In this document: positions 18,253-26,891 of the stretch, piece after piece
Layout: every line of letters starts with the position of its first letter
Position numbering within the stretch: position 1 is the stretch's first letter
NCBI RefSeq assembly: GCF_902374955.1
Contig: NZ_CABKRX010000094.1
Coordinates: 310,001-374,000, forward strand
Reading direction: 5' to 3'
Origin: Bacillus massilioanorexius
Lineage (GTDB): Bacteria; Bacillota; Bacilli; Bacillales; DSM-1321
Length of the DNA: 64,000 nucleotides
Translations under genes and position numbers: made by a program
The notes under the pieces: model-generated
What the model saw: the letters and a program-made list of their open reading frames with translations, nothing else
Database searches by the model: none
What the model was told of the DNA's origin: nothing

Positions 18253-18477
18253 GTAAAAACAGACTTTAAAAAGGCGTACAGTGACCTTAGCAATAAGGTT
18301 ATTTTATTTTTACAGACAAAGGATGAAATTTTTCTAAACATGAAATCTTTAAAGAAGAATGTCATGAAATGGATACGCTAATTATTATGGAGACATGTAC
18401 TTAAGCGTTTAGGTAAGACATAAAAGGAAGGGTTACTCTACATAGGGTAAATTCAAGATACATTACATGAAAATATT
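18253..18477. other. Gap with no recognisable gene
   Basis: I see no open frame with a ribosome binding site and no convincing structure here. Short translatable bits such as EECHEMDTLIIMETCT could be remains of a deleted gene, since the gap lies between two distinct sugar modules (ulosonate cassette and heptose cassette). Confidence 0.4.
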
Positions 18478-18487
18478 GAATGCCACT

Positions 18488-18513
18488 AAAAAATGCTTCT
18501 GGGGGCATTTTTT
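18488..18513 (+). terminator. Intrinsic terminator after the aldolase cassette
   Basis: AAAAAATGC pairs with GCATTTTTT around a short G-rich loop, and the right arm ends in six T. It separates the cassette ending at 18252 from the heptose genes. Confidence 0.7.
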
Positions 18514-18602
18514 CATTTGCAAGAAAGGTAGATTATCCTCTTAACATTGATTGAAAAAGACACAAGTGATAACCAATAAATTTTTATTAGGGAGTTAATC
18601 AT

Positions 18603-19166
18603 ATGACTGTATCTATATTATCGGGTTTACTTGAGCATCAAGAAGTAATTGAAAAAGTAAAAATCCAGTTAATGAATGAAGTAGAATTAATAGGAGACAA
18701 ATGTAAAAATGCCGTAGAGCGTGGAAATACGATCTTCTTTATGGGGAATGGTGGAAGTGCAGCTGATAGTCAGCATCTAGCAGCTGAGCTAGTGGGTAGA
18801 TTTTATAAAGAAAGAAAAGGCTTACCATCTATTGCCTTAACAACCGATACATCTATTCTTACAGCTGTTGGAAATGATTATGGATTCGATGAGGTATTTA
18901 GTAGACAAGTAGAAGCTTTAGTAAAACCGAATGATATTGTAATTGGTATTACTACTTCAGGAAATAGTTCAAATATTATTAAGGCTATGTATAAAGCTAA
19001 TGAAATGGGGGCTTTAACCATTGGTTTAACAGGTAAGAAAGGTGGACAGCTAAAAGATATTTGTGATCATTGCTTAATTGTTCCATCAAATAATACTGCT
19101 AGAATCCAAGAAGTTCATATTTTAATAGGTCATATTATTTGTGAAATCCTAGATAAGGAGTACTAA
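18603..19166 (+). CDS. gmhA: Phosphoheptose (sedoheptulose 7-phosphate) isomerase
   Basis: A 187-residue SIS-domain enzyme that converts sedoheptulose 7-phosphate to D-glycero-D-manno-heptose 7-phosphate. FMGNGGSAADSQHLAAELVG near residues 46-65 and GITTSGNSSNI near 118 form the phosphate site; EVHILIGHIICE at the C-terminus carries the metal and base histidines. Preceded by a GGGAG ribosome binding site. It is the first gene of a compact heptose operon. Confidence 0.94.
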   Translation: MTVSILSGLLEHQEVIEKVKIQLMNEVELIGDKCKNAVERGNTIFFMGNGGSAADSQHLAAELVGRFYKERKGLPSIALTTDTSILTAVGNDYGFDEVFSRQVEALVKPNDIVIGITTSGNSSNIIKAMYKANEMGALTIGLTGKKGGQLKDICDHCLIVPSNNTARIQEVHILIGHIICEILDKEY

Positions 19167-19167
19167 T

Positions 19168-20652
19168 ATGATTAAAAATGCTCATTCTTTAATTAAGTTA
19201 TTTAATTCAAAAATTAAAGATTGTAATGTTATTGTCATAGGCGACGTAATGCTTGATAGGTATTACTTTGGTGATATAAAAAGAATTTCTCCTGAAGCAC
19301 CTATACCAATTATCAATGTAAGAGACGAAATGAAGACACCGGGTGGAGCGGCTAATGTTGCGAATAATCTTGCTCATCTAGGCTGTAAGGTTTCTTTGGT
19401 TGGAGCTGTTGGTGATGATTTGGAAAAAAATGAACTAATGGATATGTTGAAATTTGTAAATATAGACTCTTCGGGAATCTTAACAGGGAAGAGTTGTACC
19501 ACTACTAAAACAAGAGTGATTAGTGGGAATCAGCAAGTTATAAGAATCGATAATGAAGAACAAACAGATATGTCAGAAATGATGTTTAAACAGTTTCAAG
19601 AGTGGATTTTGAATGAATTAAAATTTCAATCAATTAATGTAATTATTATTTCTGATTATGAAAAAGGATTTTGTACAAAAGAACTATGCAAATTTGTAAT
19701 TGAAGAAGCCAATGAGAGAGCTATTCCTATCATTATTGATCCAAAAGGAAATGATTGGAGTAAATATTCAAATGCAACTATGATAACTCCAAACCTCAAA
19801 GAACTAAGCAAAATTATTGGAAGAGAACTATTCAATACAAATGAAGTTATACAGCAGTTTGTTCCTGAACTTCGAAAACAGTATAATTTAGATTATTTGT
19901 TAGTTACACGGTCTGAAAAAGGAATGACTTTGGTCGGAGAGGAGGAAATCGTTCATATTCCAACTGTAGCAAAAGAAATTTTTGATGTTTCTGGAGCTGG
20001 AGATACTGTTATTTCAACAATAGCAGCATTTATTGGAATTGGGGCAAAAATTGATGATGCTGTAAAAGTATCAAATGTAGCCGCAGGTATCGTAGTTGGA
20101 AAAGTAGGCACTTATGCTGTAAGAGATTTTGAATTACTTGATAAACTTGAAGAACTAAATGAACATTCACTGAAACTGTCTAGTAAAATTACATCTAAAA
20201 CAGAGCTAAAACTGTTAATTAATAAATGGAGAACAAATGGTGAAAAGGTTGTTTTTACTAACGGTTGCTTCGATCTCCTTCATATAGGGCATGCTACATA
20301 TCTAAAAGATGCCAGACAATTAGGAGATAAACTGATTGTTGGACTTAATAGTGATAAATCAGTGAAAAATTTGAAAGGCCCAACTAGACCAATCATAAAT
20401 GAGAATGATCGAGCAAAAATGTTGTCATTTTTCGAATTTGTGGATGCAGTAATAATATTTGATGAAAACACACCTTTAGATCTAATATCCGAAGTGAAAC
20501 CAGATATTTTGGTGAAAGGTGGAGATTATAAAGTAAACGAAGTTGTAGGAAGGGAATTTGCGGATAGAGTAGAAATAATCTCTTTCGTAGATGGATATTC
20601 TACATCCGGTATTATTAAGAGTATTTCTTATAAAACAAGTCTTAAAGTATGA
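19168..20652 (+). CDS. hldE: Bifunctional heptose 7-phosphate kinase / heptose 1-phosphate adenylyltransferase
   Basis: A 494-residue fusion in the usual order. The N-terminal ribokinase-type domain has GDVMLDRYYFGD, PGGAANVANNLAHLG and the anion-hole motif VSGAGDT near residue 275. The C-terminal nucleotidyltransferase begins near residue 355 with VFTNGCFDLLHIGHATYL and continues with LIVGLNSDKSVK. Together they make ADP-D-glycero-beta-D-manno-heptose, with GmhB removing the second phosphate between steps. The gene starts one base after gmhA. HldE is best known from Gram-negative LPS synthesis. Confidence 0.94.
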   Translation: MIKNAHSLIKLFNSKIKDCNVIVIGDVMLDRYYFGDIKRISPEAPIPIINVRDEMKTPGGAANVANNLAHLGCKVSLVGAVGDDLEKNELMDMLKFVNIDSSGILTGKSCTTTKTRVISGNQQVIRIDNEEQTDMSEMMFKQFQEWILNELKFQSINVIIISDYEKGFCTKELCKFVIEEANERAIPIIIDPKGNDWSKYSNATMITPNLKELSKIIGRELFNTNEVIQQFVPELRKQYNLDYLLVTRSEKGMTLVGEEEIVHIPTVAKEIFDVSGAGDTVISTIAAFIGIGAKIDDAVKVSNVAAGIVVGKVGTYAVRDFELLDKLEELNEHSLKLSSKITSKTELKLLINKWRTNGEKVVFTNGCFDLLHIGHATYLKDARQLGDKLIVGLNSDKSVKNLKGPTRPIINENDRAKMLSFFEFVDAVIIFDENTPLDLISEVKPDILVKGGDYKVNEVVGREFADRVEIISFVDGYSTSGIIKSISYKTSLKV

Positions 20653-21827
20653 TTGATGTAAATATGAAAATAGGCGGAAGATTTATGGAAGAAAGAGGAA
20701 ATGCAAAATTAAAATTAATTGATAAATATATCGGGATTCCTATCGTTTTTCTCCTGGGGATGTTAAGGGGAAAAAAAGAAAAAAAAATACTAAACCCCAA
20801 AAGTATTATTATCGTGATGATAGCTGCTATTGGAGATACAATATTACTCTCTTCAATCATAAAAGAAATAAAACATCGATATCCCAATAGTAATATTACT
20901 ATCGTCTGTTCAAATGAAAATGCTCAAGCAGCAAAAAACATACCTTATATAAATAGAATGATAAAGTTTAATATGTCCAGCTTACTAGGAAGTTTTATAT
21001 TGTTGAGGAAAGAAACTCCCTATGATTTGTTATTGGATTTTGGGGCATGGTCAAGACTAAATGCAATAATATCCTTTGTTATTAAAGCAAATATCAAAGT
21101 AGGATTTAAGAGAAAGAAAATGTTTAGACATTATATATACGATCGAACAGCAGAACATTTAGACAGTATACATGAATTAGAAAATTATAGAAATGTATTA
21201 CGTTCATTGGAATTCAATTTAATAAAAATAAATCCTGAATTTTTGATTAGTAAAGAAAGTAAGGAGAAAATTGGCACTTTACTTGACTCAAAGAATAAAT
21301 TTATCATTTTTCATTTGTTTGCCTCGGGTTCGCATAAAGAAATCAAACAATGGACTGAGTCATCTTGGATTGAGTTAGCTAATCGCTTAATTCGTGAAGG
21401 ATACAAAATTATTCTAACTGGTGGTAGACAAGATAGTGAGTTAGCGAATGAAATAGTTCAAAAAATGGATTGTAAAGGTGGTACAGATTGTATTTCTTTA
21501 GCTGGTAAACTTAGTTTAGAAGAAACAGCTGCCTTAATAGAAGAAGTCAATATAATTGTCACTGTTAATACAGGGATCATGCATTTGGCTGCAGCTGTCG
21601 GTTCTAGTATTATCGCTTTACATGGTCCGACATCACCGTTAAGATGGGGACCAGTATCTGAAAAATCTGTTATTCTAACTCCTCGAATAAAGTGTGATCA
21701 TTTACTTAGTTTAGGATTTGAAAAACATCGTTGCGTTGTTGAAAATGGCTGTATTTCAACAATCCATGTTAATGATGTTTACAGTGCTCTAAAAAATAAG
21801 GAAAATAATCTAAGGCGGTTATCGTGA
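20649..21827 (+). CDS. Glycosyltransferase family 9, heptosyltransferase-like
   Basis: A 392-residue GT-B protein. Near residue 55 IIVMIAAIGDTILLSSIIKE matches the family start, HLFASGSHKEIKQW marks the linker and VNTGIMHLAAAVGSSIIALH (near 300) is the nucleotide-sugar site. Family 9 enzymes use ADP-heptose, and this one is encoded inside the ADP-heptose operon, overlapping hldE and gmhB by four bases each. It therefore probably transfers the heptose into the repeat unit. ATG 20649 overlaps the hldE stop; an alternative in-frame start at 20664 exists. Confidence 0.88.
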   Translation: MIDVNMKIGGRFMEERGNAKLKLIDKYIGIPIVFLLGMLRGKKEKKILNPKSIIIVMIAAIGDTILLSSIIKEIKHRYPNSNITIVCSNENAQAAKNIPYINRMIKFNMSSLLGSFILLRKETPYDLLLDFGAWSRLNAIISFVIKANIKVGFKRKKMFRHYIYDRTAEHLDSIHELENYRNVLRSLEFNLIKINPEFLISKESKEKIGTLLDSKNKFIIFHLFASGSHKEIKQWTESSWIELANRLIREGYKIILTGGRQDSELANEIVQKMDCKGGTDCISLAGKLSLEETAALIEEVNIIVTVNTGIMHLAAAVGSSIIALHGPTSPLRWGPVSEKSVILTPRIKCDHLLSLGFEKHRCVVENGCISTIHVNDVYSALKNKENNLRRLS

Positions 21828-22357
21828 ACAAACCAGCTGTTTTCTTTGATAGAGATGGTGTTTTAAACGAGGATTTAGGATATGTATATAAACGAGAAGA
21901 TTTTATTTGGATTCCAGGTGCTATTGAAACTATAAAATATTTAAAATGTCAGGGGTATGCTATTTTTGTAGTAACAAATCAATCTGGAATTGCACGAGGT
22001 TACTATACTGAAAACGATGTGAAAACATTACACAATCGAATTAATAAAGAACTATTACAAGAGCATGACGTATTTATCGATGCTTTTTTTTATTGTCCAC
22101 ATCACCCTACATATGGAGGAGCTTCTTATCAAAAACAATGTCAATGTCGGAAACCAAGACCTGCCTTACTTATGCAAGCATTTTCTGAGTTTAACATTGA
22201 CCGTAAAAGGAGTGTTCTTATTGGGGATAAAGATACCGATATAGATGCAGCAGTTGCTGCAGGAATAAAAGGATATAAATTTCAATCGGAAAATTTATTT
22301 AGCTTTGTGAAACAAATATTTACTCAGTCTTACAGTTGGAATAATGATACTGACTAG
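21824..22357 (+). CDS. gmhB: D-glycero-D-manno-heptose 1,7-bisphosphate 7-phosphatase
   Basis: A 177-residue HAD phosphatase with FFDRDGVLNEDLGYV at residues 7-21, VTNQSGIARGYY near 50 and GDKDTDIDAA near 135. The zinc loop CPHHP...CQCRKPRP near 93-113 identifies GmhB and histidinol-phosphatase-like enzymes; context decides for GmhB. GTG start overlaps the glycosyltransferase stop. Confidence 0.92.
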   Translation: MNKPAVFFDRDGVLNEDLGYVYKREDFIWIPGAIETIKYLKCQGYAIFVVTNQSGIARGYYTENDVKTLHNRINKELLQEHDVFIDAFFYCPHHPTYGGASYQKQCQCRKPRPALLMQAFSEFNIDRKRSVLIGDKDTDIDAAVAAGIKGYKFQSENLFSFVKQIFTQSYSWNNDTD

Positions 22358-22403
22358 AAAATGTATAAGTAGGAAGGTAAATTATTAAAAAAGGAGTAAA
22401 AAT

Positions 22404-23384
22404 ATGATTCTTGTTGTTGGTGGAGCTGGATATATTGGGAGCCATACAGTAAAGAAATTGGTAGAAAAAATGGATGTGATTGTACTAGATAATTTGTCTA
22501 CTGGTAACAGATGGGCTGTAAATGAAAGAGCTATATTCTATGAAGGTGATATGGGAAATGAAGAAGATTTAGAATATATTTTTAAAACATATCATGTAGA
22601 TGCAGTTATACATTTTGCAGCAAATAGTTTAGTTGGGGAATCAGTAGTTGATCCACTAAAATACTATCGTAATAATGTTTCATCTACTATAACTCTTTTA
22701 CATACTATGCTGAAGAATAATGTTAAAAATATCATATTTTCGTCTACGGCAGCAGCTTATGGGATACCAGATGATGAAGTGTTGACTGAAGAAACAATGG
22801 CTAATCCTATTAATAGTTACGGACGTTCAAAACATATGATTGAGCAGATTATGGAGGACTTTTCAAATGCATATGGACTACGATATGTGGTTTTTCGGTA
22901 TTTTAATGCAGCGGGAGCAGATTTTTCTTCCAAAATAGGAGAAAATCATGATCCAGAGACACATTTAATTCCAATAGTATTACAACATCTGCTAGGAGAA
23001 AGGGAAAACATATTTGTTTTTGGTACGGATTATGATACAACAGATGGCACATGTATTCGAGATTATATACATGTGAATGATCTTGCTCAAGCTCATATTA
23101 TGGCTTTAGAAGCAGTGCTAAGCGGAAAGGTACAGTCGAAAATATACAATTTAGGAAATGGAACGGGCTATTCCGTCAATGAAATCATTCGAACCTGTGA
23201 AGAAGTAACAGGACGTAAAGCAAATATTGTTTATACAGATCGCCGGGTTGGAGACCCAGCTCGGCTTATTGCATCATCTGAAAAAATTTATAGTGATCTT
23301 GGTTGGAGGGCAGAGGTAAACTTATTTAAAATCATTGAAAGCGCATGGAAATGGCATCAAAGAAGTTTAACATTAAAAGAATAA
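22404..23384 (+). CDS. galE: UDP-glucose 4-epimerase
   Basis: A 326-residue extended SDR enzyme. GGAGYIGSHTVKKL is at residues 6-19, SSTAAAYG carries the catalytic serine/threonine, and YGRSK near residue 148 is the YxxxK pair. RDYIHVNDLA and NLGNGTGYSV are typical of GalE. It probably makes UDP-galactose from the GalU product. It could be mistaken for HldD, the heptose epimerase usually accompanying hldE, but the residues here fit GalE. Confidence 0.93.
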   Translation: MILVVGGAGYIGSHTVKKLVEKMDVIVLDNLSTGNRWAVNERAIFYEGDMGNEEDLEYIFKTYHVDAVIHFAANSLVGESVVDPLKYYRNNVSSTITLLHTMLKNNVKNIIFSSTAAAYGIPDDEVLTEETMANPINSYGRSKHMIEQIMEDFSNAYGLRYVVFRYFNAAGADFSSKIGENHDPETHLIPIVLQHLLGERENIFVFGTDYDTTDGTCIRDYIHVNDLAQAHIMALEAVLSGKVQSKIYNLGNGTGYSVNEIIRTCEEVTGRKANIVYTDRRVGDPARLIASSEKIYSDLGWRAEVNLFKIIESAWKWHQRSLTLKE

Positions 23385-23483
23385 GGACCAGTTTTATGAT
23401 TCGAATTTTATTTATCCAATAAGACATGTCTTTCTATCTTAATAGTAATATTTATAAATTTATATAAAACTGGGTGTGAAAAG

Positions 23484-24323
23484 ATGATAATCGATTTAAA
23501 GAAAAGTGTAGAGAAAGAGTTTGAAAGATTGAGCGATGAATGTGGAACACTCGAATCACTAGAAATATTTAATAATGCCCCTTTTGAAATCAAGCGAGTT
23601 TACTATATTGATAATTTTAAAATGAAGCTAGCAAGAGGCTTTTATGCTCATAAACACTTGCAGCAAATACTAATATGTGTTCGTGGATCATGTGAAGTAA
23701 TACTGAATGATGGTAAGGAAAAGCGAAGGTATCAATTAAATAACCACCATAAAGATCTCTATATTGATAAATTAATATGGTTTGAAATGCATGATTTTTC
23801 TGATGATTGTGTACTCATGATGTTGGCAAGTGAAGATTTTGTTGAAGAGGATTATATTAGAAATTATGATGATTTTGTTTATGAAACTGTAAATATTTCA
23901 TTTGTTCCATATGATTCTATTTTTTTGCAATTATCAAAGAAATGGCTAAGTGATGCGGAAATCAAAGGATTAACTATGACACCAGATTTTGATGATGAAA
24001 TCCAGATAAAATGGTTTAATTCTCTTCAAGATAGAGACGACTATTATATTAGAGGGATCCAGTATAAATTAGAAGAAATAGGTGCGTTGGGTATAAAAAA
24101 TATTCATGATAAGTGTGGAGAGTTATGGTGTTACATTGGAGAAAAACAGTATTGGGGGAAAGGATTAGCATACTATATAGTAGATCATGCTATTCGAACC
24201 GCAAGGATGCTAGAATTAGATTATTTGTATTTGAAAATAGATGTGAATAATAAAATGTCATATAGAGCAGCAAAAAAAATAATTTTAAAACATTGTTCGA
24301 GGATAATCAAAAAATTTATATGA
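23484..24323 (+). CDS. Ketoisomerase-like cupin fused to a GNAT acetyltransferase
   Basis: A 279-residue fusion. Residues 10-135 align with the FdtA protein encoded at 9799-10194 (FEIKRVYYID, ARGFYAHKHLQQILICVRGS, MHDFSDDCV). Residues from about 145 form a GNAT fold: GALGIKNI, then YWGKGLAYYIVDHAIRTAR, the acetyl-CoA binding loop. The first catalytic histidine of the RGFHAH motif is tyrosine here (RGFYAH), so the ketoisomerase activity may be lost or changed. The GNAT part could be the N-acetyltransferase needed to finish dTDP-Fuc3NAc or dTDP-Qui3NAc. The gene follows galE by 99 bp. Confidence 0.85.
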   Translation: MIIDLKKSVEKEFERLSDECGTLESLEIFNNAPFEIKRVYYIDNFKMKLARGFYAHKHLQQILICVRGSCEVILNDGKEKRRYQLNNHHKDLYIDKLIWFEMHDFSDDCVLMMLASEDFVEEDYIRNYDDFVYETVNISFVPYDSIFLQLSKKWLSDAEIKGLTMTPDFDDEIQIKWFNSLQDRDDYYIRGIQYKLEEIGALGIKNIHDKCGELWCYIGEKQYWGKGLAYYIVDHAIRTARMLELDYLYLKIDVNNKMSYRAAKKIILKHCSRIIKKFI

Positions 24324-24358
24324 TTCGATATATTTGTTAGAGTTCTAGGAGGATGAAA

Positions 24359-25351
24359 GTGAACGATTTCGAAAAAATTTCAATTAAGGAATTTGAAGAG
24401 GGAGACAAGGGAGAGTGGGATGAATTTATTGATTGTTCAAAAAATGGTACATTTATCCATAAAATCGATTATCTTCACTACCATTTAGATAGATTTAAAG
24501 ATTGTTCACTAATAGTCAAAAAGAAAAATCGAGTAGTTGCATTAATGCCAGGGAATATAGAAGGTTCCACATTTTATACTCATAAAGGATTAACTTATGC
24601 TGGGTTACTCATATTACCAGAAACTAAAATTGGTGAAGTAATTATGTGTTTTAATATGATTAATCACTATTTAAAAGAAAAAAAACAAATACGTAAAGTG
24701 ATTTATCGATCCATTCCTTATATTTATTCGAGTATTCCTTCTCAAGAAGATGAATATGTGCTTTTTTTACTTGAAGCAAAATTGATAAGTAGTGGATTGT
24801 CATCGGTTATTTGTAAGGATGAAAGAATTCCCTTCACTTCTTTAAGAAAGAGAGGGATCAAGAAAGCCAAAAGAAATGAATTAGAAATAAGAACTGATAG
24901 TTGTTATGAAGATTTTTGGAGGGTTCTAACAGAAAACTTGAACAAAAAGCACAATACTAACCCTATTCATACTTTATCAGAAATACAAAAGTTAAATAGT
25001 CTCTTCAAGGAAAATATTCAGCTTTTTAGTGTGTATTATAAGAATGAATGTATTGCTGGTGTTGTAATGTATATTAGTAAAAATGTAGCCCATGTTCAAT
25101 ATATTTCAGCAAGTGATAAGGGAAAACAAATGTCTGCTTTGGACTATTTATTTAATTATTTAATAAATCAAGTTTTTATAAATAAAATGTATTTTGATTT
25201 TGGTACGTCTGTAGAGAATAATGGATTTAATTTAAATGAAGGTCTTGTTTTCCAAAAACAAGGGTTCGGAGCACGGTGTGTCTTATATCAACAATTTGAA
25301 TATGATGTAAATAGAACTTTAGTCCTTTCAAAAGAAGTACAAAAGATATAA
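24359..25351 (+). CDS. FemAB/GNAT-like acyltransferase
   Basis: A protein of about 330 residues with a double-GNAT look. IDYLHYHLDRF near the start, YTHKGLTYAGLLI near 80, SLRKRGIKKAKRNELEIR near 165 and CIAGVVMYISKNVAHVQYIS near 230 match the FemAB-like acetyltransferase 6 group often found in polysaccharide loci. The GTG at 24359 fits the AGGAGG at 24347; the ATG at 24353 touches that site. It may add an acyl or aminoacyl group to the amino sugar made here. Confidence 0.75.
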   Translation: MNDFEKISIKEFEEGDKGEWDEFIDCSKNGTFIHKIDYLHYHLDRFKDCSLIVKKKNRVVALMPGNIEGSTFYTHKGLTYAGLLILPETKIGEVIMCFNMINHYLKEKKQIRKVIYRSIPYIYSSIPSQEDEYVLFLLEAKLISSGLSSVICKDERIPFTSLRKRGIKKAKRNELEIRTDSCYEDFWRVLTENLNKKHNTNPIHTLSEIQKLNSLFKENIQLFSVYYKNECIAGVVMYISKNVAHVQYISASDKGKQMSALDYLFNYLINQVFINKMYFDFGTSVENNGFNLNEGLVFQKQGFGARCVLYQQFEYDVNRTLVLSKEVQKI

Positions 25352-25382
25352 CTTCATTTTCAAATATGCAGGATGCAGAATA

Positions 25383-25574
25383 ATGAAAAAGTGGATGGAG
25401 CTACTTGATTTAGAGGTAGAAGCTTTTGAATTGATTTCGCCAAAGTATGTCAGAATTAACAGCTATACTTCAAATGTGTAAAGCCATAGTCAAGTATTAA
25501 GTATTGAAATTTCATCTATTCAGTCTGGCAGAAATGATAGGATATTCATCAAAGCTATTAATGAGATCAGGTAG
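25383..25574 (+). other. Short coding remnant with one internal stop
   Basis: From ATG 25383 the frame reads MKKWMELLDLEVEAFELISP, meets a stop at 25479-25481, and continues in the same frame as SHSQVLSIEISSIQSGRN to a stop at 25572-25574. The continued open reading suggests a decayed gene piece. No family recognised. Confidence 0.3.
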
Positions 25575-25584
25575 GTATTAGAGT

Positions 25585-26877
25585 ATGAATTTCATTAAAA
25601 CGAGTGTTTTCTCAAGTATTTCCACTATTATTAAGTTAGCGTCGGGGTTGGTGATAAACAAGATCATCGCTGTATATATTGGTCCAGCAGGTATTGCTTT
25701 AATCGGACAGTTTCAAAATTTTTTGGATGTTATTTTAACAATTGGAAACGGTGCAATTAATTCTGGAGTAACAAAGTATGTAGCAGAATATCATGAAACA
25801 GATGAAAAAAAGCGAAATGATGTAATAAGTGCATCGTTCATTATGACAGCTATTTTTTCATTAGTAATAGGTGCAACCACATATTTTGGTAGCGCTTTTT
25901 TTTCTGTTTGGATTTTAAAGTCAGAAGAATATACAATTTTATTCAAACTTTTAGGTATAAGCTTATCATTTATATGTTTTAATACAATTCTTCTATCAAT
26001 TATAAACGGTTTGAAAAAAATAAAACTGTTTATCATTATTAACATATCTAGTAGTTTGCTCTCTCTCGTCGTTACATCGGTGTTGACGATTAAATATACA
26101 ATGGTTGGAGCGCTATTAGCAATGATAATCGTTCAAGCAATTATTTTACTGATTACTTTACCTATATCAATAAAAAAGTTAGATTTTACATTTACATTTA
26201 ATGAATGGGTAGATAAGAGTCATTATAAAAAATTACTTAGTTTCTCCTTAATGGCGATTGTATCCATCATTTCAGTATCTGTTACACAAATGATGATTAG
26301 AAATCATTTAATTAATCAACTATCTATTAAAGAAGCGGGATATTGGCAATCTGTTTGGAAAATTTCAACGATGTATTTACTAGTTCTAACGACAGCATTT
26401 TCAACATATTATTTGCCAAAGCTTTCAGAATTACAGAATCCAATGGAAATACGAAAAGAGATATTATCTGGATATAAAGTGATCTTACCGTTTGTTTTAG
26501 TATCTGCGACATTCATTTATCTTTGTAGAGATTTAATCATTACTATATTGTTTTCACCTGATTTTATTGAGATGAGAAAGTTATTTTTATTTCAGTTAAT
26601 TGGGGATGTTTTAAAAATGGCGAGTTGGACTTTATCCTTTTTAATGATAGCGAAAGCGATGACGAAAACATTCATTATTACTGAAGTAGTATTTGCACTA
26701 TCTTTTTATGGAATAACGATTTGGCTGACCCACTTAAATGGGTTGGTTGGTGTGACACAAGCATATGCGTTGAACTATTTTGCCTATTTTATACTAATGA
26801 TTGTTATATTTTTTAAAATGTTATTTATCAAAGGAAATCAAAAATATGCAAAACAAGATCAATCTTTAGGCGTTTAA
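25585..26877 (+). CDS. O-antigen translocase, Wzx-type flippase (second copy)
   Basis: A 430-residue membrane protein with about 12 hydrophobic segments. The start FIKTSVFSSISTIIKLASGL followed by NKIIAVYIGPAGIALIGQFQ is characteristic of the WzxE-like O-antigen translocases that go with 3- or 4-amino-6-deoxyhexose repeat units. This fits the nearby ketoisomerase-GNAT and FemAB-like genes. Two flippases in one locus point to two repeat units, or to recombination of two clusters. Confidence 0.9.
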   Translation: MNFIKTSVFSSISTIIKLASGLVINKIIAVYIGPAGIALIGQFQNFLDVILTIGNGAINSGVTKYVAEYHETDEKKRNDVISASFIMTAIFSLVIGATTYFGSAFFSVWILKSEEYTILFKLLGISLSFICFNTILLSIINGLKKIKLFIIINISSSLLSLVVTSVLTIKYTMVGALLAMIIVQAIILLITLPISIKKLDFTFTFNEWVDKSHYKKLLSFSLMAIVSIISVSVTQMMIRNHLINQLSIKEAGYWQSVWKISTMYLLVLTTAFSTYYLPKLSELQNPMEIRKEILSGYKVILPFVLVSATFIYLCRDLIITILFSPDFIEMRKLFLFQLIGDVLKMASWTLSFLMIAKAMTKTFIITEVVFALSFYGITIWLTHLNGLVGVTQAYALNYFAYFILMIVIFFKMLFIKGNQKYAKQDQSLGV

Positions 26878-26891
26878 ATGAGGTGATAGTA

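Noticed and set aside
22404..23384. HldD, the heptose epimerase expected next to hldE
   Set aside because: The motifs (GGAGYIGSH, SSTAAAYG, YGRSK, GTGYSV) fit GalE, and HldD-specific features are not seen.
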